Source of the DNA: Syntrophobacter sp. SbD2
Lineage (GTDB): Bacteria; Desulfobacterota; Binatia; UBA9968
DNA length: 42,091 nucleotides
Direction of reading: 5' to 3'
Assembly (NCBI GenBank): GCA_945889495.1
Contig: CAMDBU010000032.1
Span: 1 to 42,091 of the forward strand
A program made the position numbers and the translations under genes. The notes beneath the pieces are model-generated. The model saw only the letters and a list, made by a program, of their open reading frames with translations, was not told the DNA's origin and did no database searches. Positions 24,671 through 32,986 of this stretch are shown piece by piece. Every line of letters begins with the position of its first letter. The stretch's first letter is position 1.

Positions 24671-27136
24671 ATGGTGAAGCGGCACGATAGTGCGGGATGG
24701 CGCGCGGGTCATTTTCATCCGTCGGCGTGGCTGATCGTTCCAACTCTATTTCTTCTACTGGGCCAGGCGCTGGCTCTGGCGCCTTGGCGGTTGCCTGGCA
24801 GCGAATGGTTGGCGTTGTTGCCGTTTATGCTGCTGCCGTTCTATCGGCACTGGCGGCGTTGGGTGATTCTCGGTCTTCTCATTACCCTCGCCTTCGCGGT
24901 GGGCTATGTGCGCCATCGCGAGATTCTTTATCCAGACTTTCCCGACCATCATCTGCGTTCCGTCATGCAGCGCCAGGAGCGCGTCTGGCTCGAAGCCTGG
25001 GTCAAGGCGGAGCCGGAGAAATTAATCAATCGCCATCGCTGGTTGCTGCGCGCCGAGCGCATCTGGCACCCGACCGGCGCCGAGGAAATAAGCGGCGATC
25101 TGCAACTGAGCTTGCGGTCGGCGCGGCGCGACTGGCGCTACGGCGACCGGGTGCGCTTTTGGCTCCGTCCCAATCTGCCGCAAAACAGCGGCAATCCCGG
25201 CGGCTTCGACTACGCGACCTATTTAGCCCAGCGGCAGATTTATGTCACCGGCTTTCTCGACCACGATGTTGAGATTGAGCTGTTAGCGCGCGAACCGGGT
25301 GCTTTGCGCGGCGCCATCGAAGATATTCGCCGGCGCATACGGCGCTATATCGACGCCAACTTCTCGCCCGATGGCGGCGCCTTGATGAAGGCGCTGACGG
25401 TTGGCGAGATGGGCGGCATCAGCAAGGAGGTGCGCAACGCCTTTACCGCCGCCGGCGTCAATCATGTGCTGTCGATCTCCGGACTCCATGTCGCCATGTT
25501 GGGCGTGGTGATCTTCGCGGCGATCCGTTACGGCCTGTCGTTGAGCCAATACTTACTGCTGCGCTTCAACCTGCTCAAAATGGCCACCTGCTTTTCTTTC
25601 CTCGCGGTGGTGTTCTACACCGCCCTGGCCGGCGCCATGGTGCCGACGGTACGCTCGGCGATCATGATCGGTGTCTACCAATTGGCCGTGCTCCTCGACC
25701 GCGAAGAAGAAGTCTTCGCCAGTTTGACCCTGGCCGCATTAATCATCGCCCTGGTCTGGCCCGGCGTCATCGGCGACATCTCGTTTCAGTTATCGTTCCT
25801 GGCCGTGCTGTTCATCGCCTGGGGCGTGAGCCGGCTGTACCAGGCGCTGGCGCGGGAAAAACGCCAAGAGTTGCCACAGGAAAAAAGTTGGCTCAAGGAG
25901 AAGGGCAGACAAGCGCTGTTTCAGCTGGCGGTGCCGCTCTTGGCGACGCTCGGCACCGGGCCGTTGATCGCCCACTACTTCGGCAATTTGTCGCTCGCCG
26001 GTTTCGTCACCAATCCATTGATCGTGCCGTTGGTCGGCTTCGTCGTCGTGCCGCTGGGATTGGCGCTGGGTATGTTGACGCTGATCGGTAGCGAATTTCT
26101 CGCACCGCTCGCTTGGCTCGGCGACCGGCTGGCCGGTTGGACGATCGTTGTCGTTGATTTTTTTGGCCGGTTGCCCCTGGCGAACCTGCGCGTGGCCGCG
26201 CCCAATATGATCGAGGTGTTTGCGCTCTACGCTGGTGTCATCGCGTTATTGGTTGTGCGCAATCGCAAGAAATTAATTTTTGTCGCAGCGATGTTTCTGA
26301 TTCTCGTCGTCGGTGACTTGTATTACTGGCGACTGCAGCGTTTGGACGCCAAGCAGTTGCGCATTACCCACTTGAACGTTGGCCAGGGCGATGCCGCGGT
26401 GGTTGAGTTGCCGGGCGGCAAAGTGCTGGTCATCGACGCCGGCGGCGCGGCGGTGGGCGACTTCGATACCGGCGAAAGCATCGTCGCGCCCTATCTCAGA
26501 TCGCGGAAAATTCTCAAAGTGGATTACCTGCTGGTCAGCCACGCGCGCATCGATCACTACGGTGGCATGCGCGCTTTGGTCCAGGAATTTTCCCCCAGCG
26601 AATTCTGGTCCGGCGCCGCCAAGGGCGGGACGCGTCGTTTCGAAGAGCTCGATGAAGCTGTCGATGCCATGAAGATACCGCGCCGCCAATTGACTGGCGG
26701 CATGCCCTGCCGCGACTTGGGTGGCGTGCGGTTATGCGTTCTGTTGGCCGCGGCAGAGAGCCCGGTGGTGATCCGTTTGGAATATGGCAAGGCGTCGTTT
26801 CTGTTCGCAAGCGACATCGACAAGCGCGAGGAGTTGCAACTGGCGCTGAATCCTGCGGGCTTGCGAAGTTCGGTGGTGAAGATACCGCGCCACGGCGGTG
26901 GCACGGCGAGTTCAGCGGAATTCATCGCGGCGGTGAAACCCCAGCTGGCGATTCTATCGGCGGGCGCGCGCAGCCGCGCCGAAGCCAAGCGCAACGAAGT
27001 GGTCGAGCGCTATCAGGCGGCGGGCGCGACCGTGCTCAAGACCTATGAAGACGGCGCGATCATCTTGGAGAGCGACGGCGAGACGATTGGTTATCGCGGT
27101 TACAAGAGTGGCAAGGCCGGCAAACTCGACTTGTGA
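24671..27136 (+). CDS. comEC: ComEC/Rec2 DNA-uptake channel protein
   Basis: 821 residues from ATG 24671. N-terminal membrane part with the OB-like segment (LINRHRWLLRAERI; GGFDYATYLAQRQIYVTGFL), then the competence domain (ALTVGEMGGISKEVRNAFTAAGVNHVLSISGLH) with many membrane helices, and a C-terminal metallo-beta-lactamase domain from about residue 563 (ITHLNVGQGDAAVV). ComEC carries single-stranded DNA across the inner membrane. The metal motif reads SHARIDH, where HPDADH-like is usual: His and the Asp-His are kept, the intervening Asp is Arg-Ile. Downstream of uvrC, same strand. Confidence 0.94.
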   Translation: MVKRHDSAGWRAGHFHPSAWLIVPTLFLLLGQALALAPWRLPGSEWLALLPFMLLPFYRHWRRWVILGLLITLAFAVGYVRHREILYPDFPDHHLRSVMQRQERVWLEAWVKAEPEKLINRHRWLLRAERIWHPTGAEEISGDLQLSLRSARRDWRYGDRVRFWLRPNLPQNSGNPGGFDYATYLAQRQIYVTGFLDHDVEIELLAREPGALRGAIEDIRRRIRRYIDANFSPDGGALMKALTVGEMGGISKEVRNAFTAAGVNHVLSISGLHVAMLGVVIFAAIRYGLSLSQYLLLRFNLLKMATCFSFLAVVFYTALAGAMVPTVRSAIMIGVYQLAVLLDREEEVFASLTLAALIIALVWPGVIGDISFQLSFLAVLFIAWGVSRLYQALAREKRQELPQEKSWLKEKGRQALFQLAVPLLATLGTGPLIAHYFGNLSLAGFVTNPLIVPLVGFVVVPLGLALGMLTLIGSEFLAPLAWLGDRLAGWTIVVVDFFGRLPLANLRVAAPNMIEVFALYAGVIALLVVRNRKKLIFVAAMFLILVVGDLYYWRLQRLDAKQLRITHLNVGQGDAAVVELPGGKVLVIDAGGAAVGDFDTGESIVAPYLRSRKILKVDYLLVSHARIDHYGGMRALVQEFSPSEFWSGAAKGGTRRFEELDEAVDAMKIPRRQLTGGMPCRDLGGVRLCVLLAAAESPVVIRLEYGKASFLFASDIDKREELQLALNPAGLRSSVVKIPRHGGGTASSAEFIAAVKPQLAILSAGARSRAEAKRNEVVERYQAAGATVLKTYEDGAIILESDGETIGYRGYKSGKAGKLDL

Positions 27137-27216
27137 AACGACAAGATATTCACAAGTTGTGGCGCGCGCAGTCACGCCCTTTGGTCAACCAGAGAGCTCG
27201 TGTTGTCGAATACCGC

Positions 27217-28383
27217 TTAACTTTTATGGGCGCGGATGAGGTTTTGGCCGAGGCGCCAGCGCAGCACTTCGTTGGCGCCTTCGGTGATGCGCGTGCTGCG
27301 GATCTGGCGGTACCACCATTCGAGGGGCAATTCTTTCATCAAGCCCAGGCCGCCGTGGACTTGGATCGAGCGGTCGACCACTCGGCTGGCCATTTCCGTC
27401 GCCATGACTTTAACCATGTAGGAGAGATCGCGGACATCCTCGCCCCGGTCGACGCGCCAGGCGCATTCGTAAACCATGTTGCGCACCGAGTGGATCTCCA
27501 TGGCCGAGTCGGCGATCATGAACTGGATCGCTTGGCGCTCGGATAGCGGCTTGCCAAAAGTCGTGCGCACTTTCGAATACTCGATCATCATGTCGAGGGC
27601 ACGGGACGCAATGCCCACCGGCCGGGCGCCATGGCCGCGGATGCGCCCTTCGCCGATCCATTTTTGCGCGATCGAGAAGCCGCCGCCGATTTGACCGATG
27701 ACGTTATTGGCGGGCACCCGGACGTTTTCAAAATACAATTGCCAAGGCGCTTCGCCCATCATCGCCGGCCATTGCCGTTCCAAATTGACGCCGGGACTTT
27801 TCAAGTCCACGGCGAAGCAGCTGATGCCGCCGCGGGCTTTTTTCTCCGGGTCGGTGACCGCCATGAGTTGGACATAGTCGGCGCGGCCGGCGGCGGTGAT
27901 AAATCTCTTGGTGCCGTTGATGACGAATTCGTCGCCGTCGCGCACCGCGCGGGTGCGCATGTTGGCCGGGTCGCTGCCGGCGTCGGGCTCGGTCTGGGCG
28001 AAGCAGAATTTCATCTCGCCGCGCAGTACCGGCTTCAAAAATCGTTCCTTCTGCTCGTCGCTGCAATAAAATAACACCGGCCGGACTTCCGGGCCGAACA
28101 GCTCCAGGCTGCGGAAGGGCAAGGAGGCGGCGCGGGCGATCTCTTCATGGATAACGCAGCGCGGCAAGAGTCCGAGCCCGGCGCCGCCATACTCCTCCGG
28201 CACATCGAGCATCCACAACCCCATCGCCTTGGTTTTCTCTTGTAACGGCTTCAACAGATGATCCGGCATCGGCCCTTCGCTGTCGTGGCGGTACTCGCGC
28301 TCCAGCGGGATCAGTTCCTTGTCGACGAACTTGCGCACGGTGTCGCGTAGGATTTGCACTTCTTCAGGCAGGTTAAAGTCCAT
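27217..28383 (-). CDS. Acyl-CoA dehydrogenase
   Basis: 388 residues from ATG 28383, with AAGGAAA upstream. FAD-dependent oxidation of acyl-CoA thioesters. Motifs: CFAQTEPDAGSDPANM (signature 1), the middle beta domain with GTKRFITAAGRADYVQLM, VHGGLGLMKELPLEWWYRQIR, and RITEGANEVLRWRLG at the end, where Glu368 sits in the position of the catalytic base. It lies 95 bases after the FAH-family gene on the same strand. Confidence 0.94.
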   Translation of the reverse strand: MDFNLPEEVQILRDTVRKFVDKELIPLEREYRHDSEGPMPDHLLKPLQEKTKAMGLWMLDVPEEYGGAGLGLLPRCVIHEEIARAASLPFRSLELFGPEVRPVLFYCSDEQKERFLKPVLRGEMKFCFAQTEPDAGSDPANMRTRAVRDGDEFVINGTKRFITAAGRADYVQLMAVTDPEKKARGGISCFAVDLKSPGVNLERQWPAMMGEAPWQLYFENVRVPANNVIGQIGGGFSIAQKWIGEGRIRGHGARPVGIASRALDMMIEYSKVRTTFGKPLSERQAIQFMIADSAMEIHSVRNMVYECAWRVDRGEDVRDLSYMVKVMATEMASRVVDRSIQVHGGLGLMKELPLEWWYRQIRSTRITEGANEVLRWRLGQNLIRAHKS

Positions 28384-28432
28384 GGCGGTTTCCTTTTCGA
28401 AATAAATAATTGCCAGTGGTTAGTGGGCAGTT

Positions 28433-28452
28433 GGGCGAAAAATCTTTCGCCC
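28433..28452. repeat. Palindromic repeat (GGGCGAAA ... TTTCGCCC)
   Basis: Eight-base perfect arms, same family as 8564-8590. Located between the FAH-family and acyl-CoA dehydrogenase genes; it may attenuate or stabilise the shared transcript. Confidence 0.6.
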
Positions 28453-28478
28453 CTAGGGCCGGATTGGCAGAGGGATTC

Positions 28479-29426
28479 TCAATCGCTGGCGACGATCTCA
28501 TTCGACAACGCGCCAATTTGCGCCGACGACACTTCGACGACGTCGCCGACTTTTAAAAACAGATCGAGCGGCCGTTTGCCATCGGCGCTGCGGCGGGATT
28601 TGTCGGCGGCAGTTCCAGCTGACGTGCCACCGGCGATGACATCGCCGGGCACGAAGGTGAAGTCTTGGGATAGGTATTCCAAGACTTCGCCGAAGTTCCA
28701 GATCATCTCCCTGGTGCTGTAGCTCTGGCGCACCACGCCGTTGACTCGGGTTTCCACGTCAATTTGATTTTGTTGGCCGGTCTCGCCGATGACGATGCAA
28801 GGGCCCATGGAGGCGGCGCCGTCGAAGTTTTTTTGCAAATTGTAACTGACCGCCCGATCGGTGCCGCCGCCGTCGCGGATCGACCAGTCGTGAAATAGTG
28901 TGACACCCCAAACGTATTCGTTTACCTTGCTGGCGGGAATATTTTTGCCGCGTTTGCCGATGACGATCGCGACCTCGCCTTCATAATCGAAGTAGGTGAC
29001 GCGCTTGGGAAAGGGGATGGTGCCGCCGGGGCCGGCGACCTCCGCCGGCACCTTCCAAAAGCCCCACTGGCCGGCTTTCTTCGCTTCCGCCGCGACTTCA
29101 TCGACGGTGATGTCGGTCTTGCCTAAGCGGTTGGCCCACATGCCGAGCAAATGTTTGGCGTAGTTGCCGCCGACGCAGGCGATGCGCCGCTCCGGCCAGG
29201 GGGCGTGCAGTTGGACTGAATTGGCCGCGTGCACGATGCCGTCGCCGGGTTTGGACTTGCCATGTTTGTCGATGGCCGCCGCGGCGCCGTCCAGCGCGGC
29301 TTTGCCAGCTTCGATGAAGTTCGACAAACGCGCCGGCAATTGCGCCGAGGCGCGGTTGAGATCGATGACCTGGTCGCCGACCAAAGCGCCGACTCGTTTT
29401 TCTGGACCGAAGACTACGATTTTCAT
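28479..29426 (-). CDS. Fumarylacetoacetate hydrolase (FAH) family protein
   Basis: 315 residues from ATG 29426, with GGAGGCGAAAG before the start. The FAH fold is seen in IACVGGNYAKHL, YFDYEGEVAIVIGKRGKNI (metal ligands Glu149, Glu151), FHDWSIRD (Asp180) and FTFVPGDVIAGGTSAGTA. Members hydrolyse or decarboxylate keto acids in the breakdown of aromatic compounds (fumarylacetoacetase, oxaloacetate decarboxylase, 2-keto-pentenoate hydratase). Exact activity not determined. Divergent from binding protein 3. Confidence 0.9.
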   Translation of the reverse strand: MKIVVFGPEKRVGALVGDQVIDLNRASAQLPARLSNFIEAGKAALDGAAAAIDKHGKSKPGDGIVHAANSVQLHAPWPERRIACVGGNYAKHLLGMWANRLGKTDITVDEVAAEAKKAGQWGFWKVPAEVAGPGGTIPFPKRVTYFDYEGEVAIVIGKRGKNIPASKVNEYVWGVTLFHDWSIRDGGGTDRAVSYNLQKNFDGAASMGPCIVIGETGQQNQIDVETRVNGVVRQSYSTREMIWNFGEVLEYLSQDFTFVPGDVIAGGTSAGTAADKSRRSADGKRPLDLFLKVGDVVEVSSAQIGALSNEIVASD

Positions 29427-29585
29427 TCTTTCGCCTCCAAACTAATTCCGTGAACATTGGCGTAGCATCTAGTTCGGCTTTCGGTCAAGCGCCATGGTTC
29501 CAGGTGGCCGCCGCCGTTTAGTTCTGCTACTGTCGGCTTTCTTTGACGCGCTGCCGTTGATGCGAAGAATTAGGAGGTGGCTCCG

Positions 29586-30587
29586 ATGAGACGAGGTTCG
29601 CTGGGTTTGCTTGGGCTGATAGTTTTGTTCTGCGTGACGCTTCCCAATGGCGTGGCGACGGCGGCCGACAAGTTAATCGGCTTTCAATCGGCGCGCACCA
29701 TGTCCCAGGCGATGCCGTGGATCGCCGATGAAGTCGGTTTGTTTCGCAAGTACGATCTCGACTTTCAGCTGGTTTATATTTCCTCGTCGCAGTTGGTCAC
29801 CGCGGCGATTCTTAGTGGCGATGGGCAAATCGCCATCGGCGGCGGCGAGTCGATCATTCGCGCGGTGGCTCAGGGCGCCAGCGATTTGGTGTTCATCGCC
29901 AGCGCGAAGAATACCCTGACCCATAGCATCGTCGCCAAGCCGGAATTCAAACGGGTCGAGGAGCTGCGTGGCAAAAAGCTCGGTCTGTCGCGGATGGGCA
30001 GCAATTCGCATTACTTTGTCGTTCAGGCGTTGCGCCGCCATGGCGTGGAGACGGCGGAGCTGCAACTGATTCAGACCGGCGGCCAAGTGGAAAATTTGAT
30101 GGCGCTTCTCAATGGCGCGGTCGACGCCGCGACTATGACCGGCCCATCGGGCGGCAGCCGGGCGACGGCGCAAGGGTTTCGCTATTTGGTCTACGGTCCG
30201 GACTTGCAGATACCCTTCGGCGCGGCGACGCTGATCGCGCGCCGTTCAGTGTTGAACGCGCGCGGGCCGGTGTTCGATAAATTCCTCCGCGTGACCGCCG
30301 AAGCGATGAAGATCATGTTCACCGACAAGGAGCTGACTTATCGGGTGTTGGCCAAGCAGCTGCGCATCAGCGACCGTAAAGTTCTCGACGCTGCCTACGA
30401 TGAGGAGGTCAAAGTCTTGGAGCCGCGCTTGGAATTTCGCAATGAAGCGCTACAAGCGATCATCGACGAGACCGCCAAGGTCGATCCGCGCGCCGGCAAG
30501 ATCAAAGTCGCCGACCTGATCGACCGGCGCGTCCTCGATGGACTGAATAAAAGCGGCTTCTTCGACAAACTTTGGGCAAAAAAATAA
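29586..30587 (+). CDS. ABC substrate-binding protein, NMT1/TauA-like (orphan 3)
   Basis: 333 residues from ATG 29586, with AGGAGGT at good spacing; GTG 29577 is an unlikely alternative. Signal peptide (GLLGLIVLFCVTLPNGVATA). Signature as in the other two: MPWIADEVGLFRKYDLDFQL, LRGKKLGLSRMGSNSHYF, and NKSGFFDKLWAKK at the end. It is followed by a VOC protein after 19 bases and by bicupin 2. No permease or ATPase nearby. Confidence 0.87.
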   Translation: MRRGSLGLLGLIVLFCVTLPNGVATAADKLIGFQSARTMSQAMPWIADEVGLFRKYDLDFQLVYISSSQLVTAAILSGDGQIAIGGGESIIRAVAQGASDLVFIASAKNTLTHSIVAKPEFKRVEELRGKKLGLSRMGSNSHYFVVQALRRHGVETAELQLIQTGGQVENLMALLNGAVDAATMTGPSGGSRATAQGFRYLVYGPDLQIPFGAATLIARRSVLNARGPVFDKFLRVTAEAMKIMFTDKELTYRVLAKQLRISDRKVLDAAYDEEVKVLEPRLEFRNEALQAIIDETAKVDPRAGKIKVADLIDRRVLDGLNKSGFFDKLWAKK

Positions 30588-30606
30588 CCGTGACAGGAGA
30601 CTTTCG

Positions 30607-31029
30607 ATGACTATCCCAGCAGTACGTTTCGGCCATGTGGCGTTTCGCGTCGCCGACGTCGAGCGCAGCGTCAAGTGGTACGCCGACGCCTTCGGCGCGC
30701 GCAAAGTGTTTCATGCCGAGCCCCTGGCCGGGCGCCAGGAGTTGTTGTTTTTAGAATTCGCGCCCGGCCAGCATATCGAGATTTTCACCAACGGCAGCGA
30801 GCGCGTTACGGCGTCGGCCAACGCCATTGGCTACCAGCATTACTGCCTGGCGGTGGACGATATCGATGGGCTGATACGCCATCTGGCGACGATGAACGTC
30901 CATCCCGAACGGCCGGTGCGCGAGGGACGGGCGAACTATCGGATCGCCTTTGTCAGCGATCCAGACTCAAATGTCATCGAGCTTATGGAGATCCGACCGG
31001 AGTCGGCGATTTATTCGGGCGGAAGATAA
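30607..31029 (+). CDS. VOC (glyoxalase/extradiol dioxygenase fold) family protein
   Basis: 140 residues from ATG 30607, with ACAGGAGAC before it. The repeats of the VOC fold are recognisable: FGHVAFRVADVERSVKWYAD in the first half, YQHYCLAVDDIDGLIRHL and FVSDPDSNVIELMEI in the second. Candidate metal ligands are His10, the His in the YQHYCL segment and the Glu in IELMEI. Function within this very broad family cannot be told. Probably co-transcribed with binding protein 3. Confidence 0.88.
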   Translation: MTIPAVRFGHVAFRVADVERSVKWYADAFGARKVFHAEPLAGRQELLFLEFAPGQHIEIFTNGSERVTASANAIGYQHYCLAVDDIDGLIRHLATMNVHPERPVREGRANYRIAFVSDPDSNVIELMEIRPESAIYSGGR

Positions 31030-31042
31030 TAGTTTCGCCTCG

Positions 31043-31072
31043 TTGACATCTTTGGCCGCCATCGGATATTTC
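31043..31072 (+). promoter_or_regulatory. Candidate promoter for bicupin 2
   Basis: A perfect TTGACA (31043-31048), an 18-base spacer and TATTTC (31067-31072), in an AT-rich patch after the VOC gene. This would give a leader of about 40 bases before GTG 31119. The -10 box is weak. Confidence 0.35.
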
Positions 31073-31118
31073 ATTTAGTTATAAATTCACGTTCACTGGA
31101 CCAGAGGAGGATTTAACC

Positions 31119-32282
31119 GTGGTAATGCTTGGCACCGATATGAAGATCGCCGAGACCCCGAAAGAAGGTCTCAAGGAATACGTCAAACTAGACCCCTACT
31201 CGGAGTGGCTGAAAAAAGAAGGCGTGCGCGTCTACGAAGAGTACTATTTCCCGAGCATGGCGAAGATTGAACTAGGGCCATGGGAGCGCAAAGGCGGCAG
31301 CGGCGCGGTGGTCCATATCAACAACAATCACATGCCCAACGATTGTCACGTCGTCGAGATCAAGCCGGGCGGTAAGTCCGAACCCGAGCACCACATGTAC
31401 GAGCTGACCTTTTACATCGTCTCGGGACGGGGCGCGACGACCATCTGGCAGGATGAGAAAAAGAAAAGCAGCTTCGAGTGGCAGGCCGGCAGCTTGTTTT
31501 CGATCCCGCTCAACTGCTGGTACCAAAACTTCAACGGCAGCGGCCTGGAGCCGACCCGCTACATCGCCGTGACCAACGCGCCGCCGATGATGCGTTTGTA
31601 CCGCGACAATAATTTTATTTTCAACAATCCCTACATGTTCACCACCCGCTACGCCGGCGAAGACGATTATTTCAGCGGCAAGGGTAAGCTGTTCACCCGG
31701 CGCGTCTGGGAGTCCAACTTCATCGCCAACGCGCCCGACATGGCGCTTTACGGCTGGAAAGAACGCGGCGCCGGCGGCATCAACGCCATGCTGGAAATGG
31801 CCGACAACAATACCAAGAGCCATATCTCGGAATTCCCCATCGGCACCTACAAGAAAGCCCATCGCCATGGACCGGGCGCGCATTTGGTGCTGCTCAGCGG
31901 CACCGGCGGTTATTCGTTGATCTGGACCAAAGACGACCGCTCGGACATGATCAAATGCGACTGGGCGGTGGGTTCATTGGTCACGGTGCCCAATGATAAT
32001 TGCTACCATCAGCACTTTAACTCCGGCACCACCCGGGCGCGCTACCTGGCGCTCCGTCCCGGCGACATGGGCCTTTACAAGAAAGGCCGTGGCGGCGGCG
32101 GCGAGAACGCCGACAAAAGCCTCAAAGAAGGCGGCTGGCAGGTCGAGTATGAGGATGAAGAGCGCGAGATTCACGCCATCTTCGAAAAGGAACTCAAAGC
32201 CCATGGCGCCACTTGCAAGATGAAAGCGTTCATTCCCTGGTGTACCGGCGAGGTCGGACCGACTAGCGAGCGCGACACTTAA
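31119..32282 (+). CDS. Bicupin protein 2
   Basis: 387 residues from GTG 31119, chosen because AGGAGG lies 8 bases before it; ATG 31125 is too far. Two cupin domains. The first has PEHHMYELTFYIVSGRG (His91, His92, Glu95), but its second motif reads CWYQNFNG, with Gln-Asn where a metal-binding His is usual. The second has AHRHGPGAHLVLLSGTG (His248, His250, His255) and CYHQHFN (His297, His299), apparently intact. So probably only the C-terminal site binds metal. Function unknown. Followed by a strong terminator. Confidence 0.8.
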   Translation: MVMLGTDMKIAETPKEGLKEYVKLDPYSEWLKKEGVRVYEEYYFPSMAKIELGPWERKGGSGAVVHINNNHMPNDCHVVEIKPGGKSEPEHHMYELTFYIVSGRGATTIWQDEKKKSSFEWQAGSLFSIPLNCWYQNFNGSGLEPTRYIAVTNAPPMMRLYRDNNFIFNNPYMFTTRYAGEDDYFSGKGKLFTRRVWESNFIANAPDMALYGWKERGAGGINAMLEMADNNTKSHISEFPIGTYKKAHRHGPGAHLVLLSGTGGYSLIWTKDDRSDMIKCDWAVGSLVTVPNDNCYHQHFNSGTTRARYLALRPGDMGLYKKGRGGGGENADKSLKEGGWQVEYEDEEREIHAIFEKELKAHGATCKMKAFIPWCTGEVGPTSERDT

Positions 32283-32301
32283 AGTCAGTTTTGTGGTTGT
32301 C

Positions 32302-32340
32302 ATCGGGGAGCTACGGGCGTCGGCGTCTTAGCTCCCCGAT
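32302..32340 (+). terminator. Rho-independent terminator after bicupin 2
   Basis: Perfect 12-base arms (ATCGGGGAGCTA / TAGCTCCCCGAT) around a 15-base loop, followed by TTTGTTTG. 19 bases after the stop codon of bicupin 2. Confidence 0.75.
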
Positions 32341-32449
32341 TTGTTTGTGCGAGTGTTTGCGCTTGGGCCGACGCCTATGAGACTTCTTCACGTTACGACG
32401 GCTCTCAAGGAATCCTGATAGCTGACAGCGGCGCTCGGCGCGGGAATCG

Positions 32450-32875
32450 ATGATGAAACGAAATAACCAATCGGGCGGGGTCATCGCCATACTTCTGATC
32501 GTCATGATCGGGCTTGGGGGCTTGGCGGCGGGCTATTTTTGGCTTGTTCTCACTTGGAACTTTTCCGTCGGCGAGCGCGCCGGCTGGGTGCAAAAGCTGT
32601 CGAAAAAGGGCTGGGTGTGTAAGACCTGGGAAGGCGAGCTGTCGATGGTGTCGATGCCCGGCGCGGCGCCGGAGAAGTTTCTCTTTACGGTGCGCGATGA
32701 GGAAGTCGCCGAGGCGATCAATAAATTGATCGGCCAACGGGTGTCGTTGCATTACGAAGAGAAGGTCGGGTTGCCGACCAGCTGCTTCGGCGACACGCGG
32801 CACTTTGTTACCAAGGTGATCACCGTGGAGCAAATGCCGATGACGCCGGGCGCGGCCAAGCCGGTTGCCAATTGA
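32450..32875 (+). CDS. Small membrane-anchored protein of unknown function
   Basis: 141 residues from ATG 32450 (the second ATG at 32453 is equally possible). One N-terminal membrane helix (GGVIAILLIVMIGLGGLAAG) and a soluble domain with WVQKLSKKGWVCKTWEGEL, FLFTVRDEEVAEAI, GQRVSLHYEEKVGLPTSCFG. Two cysteines. The domain pattern looks like a widespread conserved family without known function. It converges on the sigma factor gene, sharing its terminator. Confidence 0.75.
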   Translation: MMKRNNQSGGVIAILLIVMIGLGGLAAGYFWLVLTWNFSVGERAGWVQKLSKKGWVCKTWEGELSMVSMPGAAPEKFLFTVRDEEVAEAINKLIGQRVSLHYEEKVGLPTSCFGDTRHFVTKVITVEQMPMTPGAAKPVAN

Positions 32876-32927
32876 CGGTCACGCCGTCGATGTTGCTGCT
32901 TCAGCGCCGTTCGAATCCCCAAAACAA

Positions 32928-32970
32928 AAAAAGGTTCAACGTCCAGTGAAATTGGACGTTGAACCTTTTT
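32928..32970. terminator. Bidirectional rho-independent terminator
   Basis: An 18-base perfect stem (32928-32945 and 32953-32970, core AGGTTCAACGTCCA) with a 7-base loop. An A-run on one side and a T-run on the other make it work in both directions: for the small membrane protein gene and for the sigma factor gene on the minus strand. Confidence 0.9.
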
Positions 32971-32986
32971 CGCGTTTGGCCGACGG

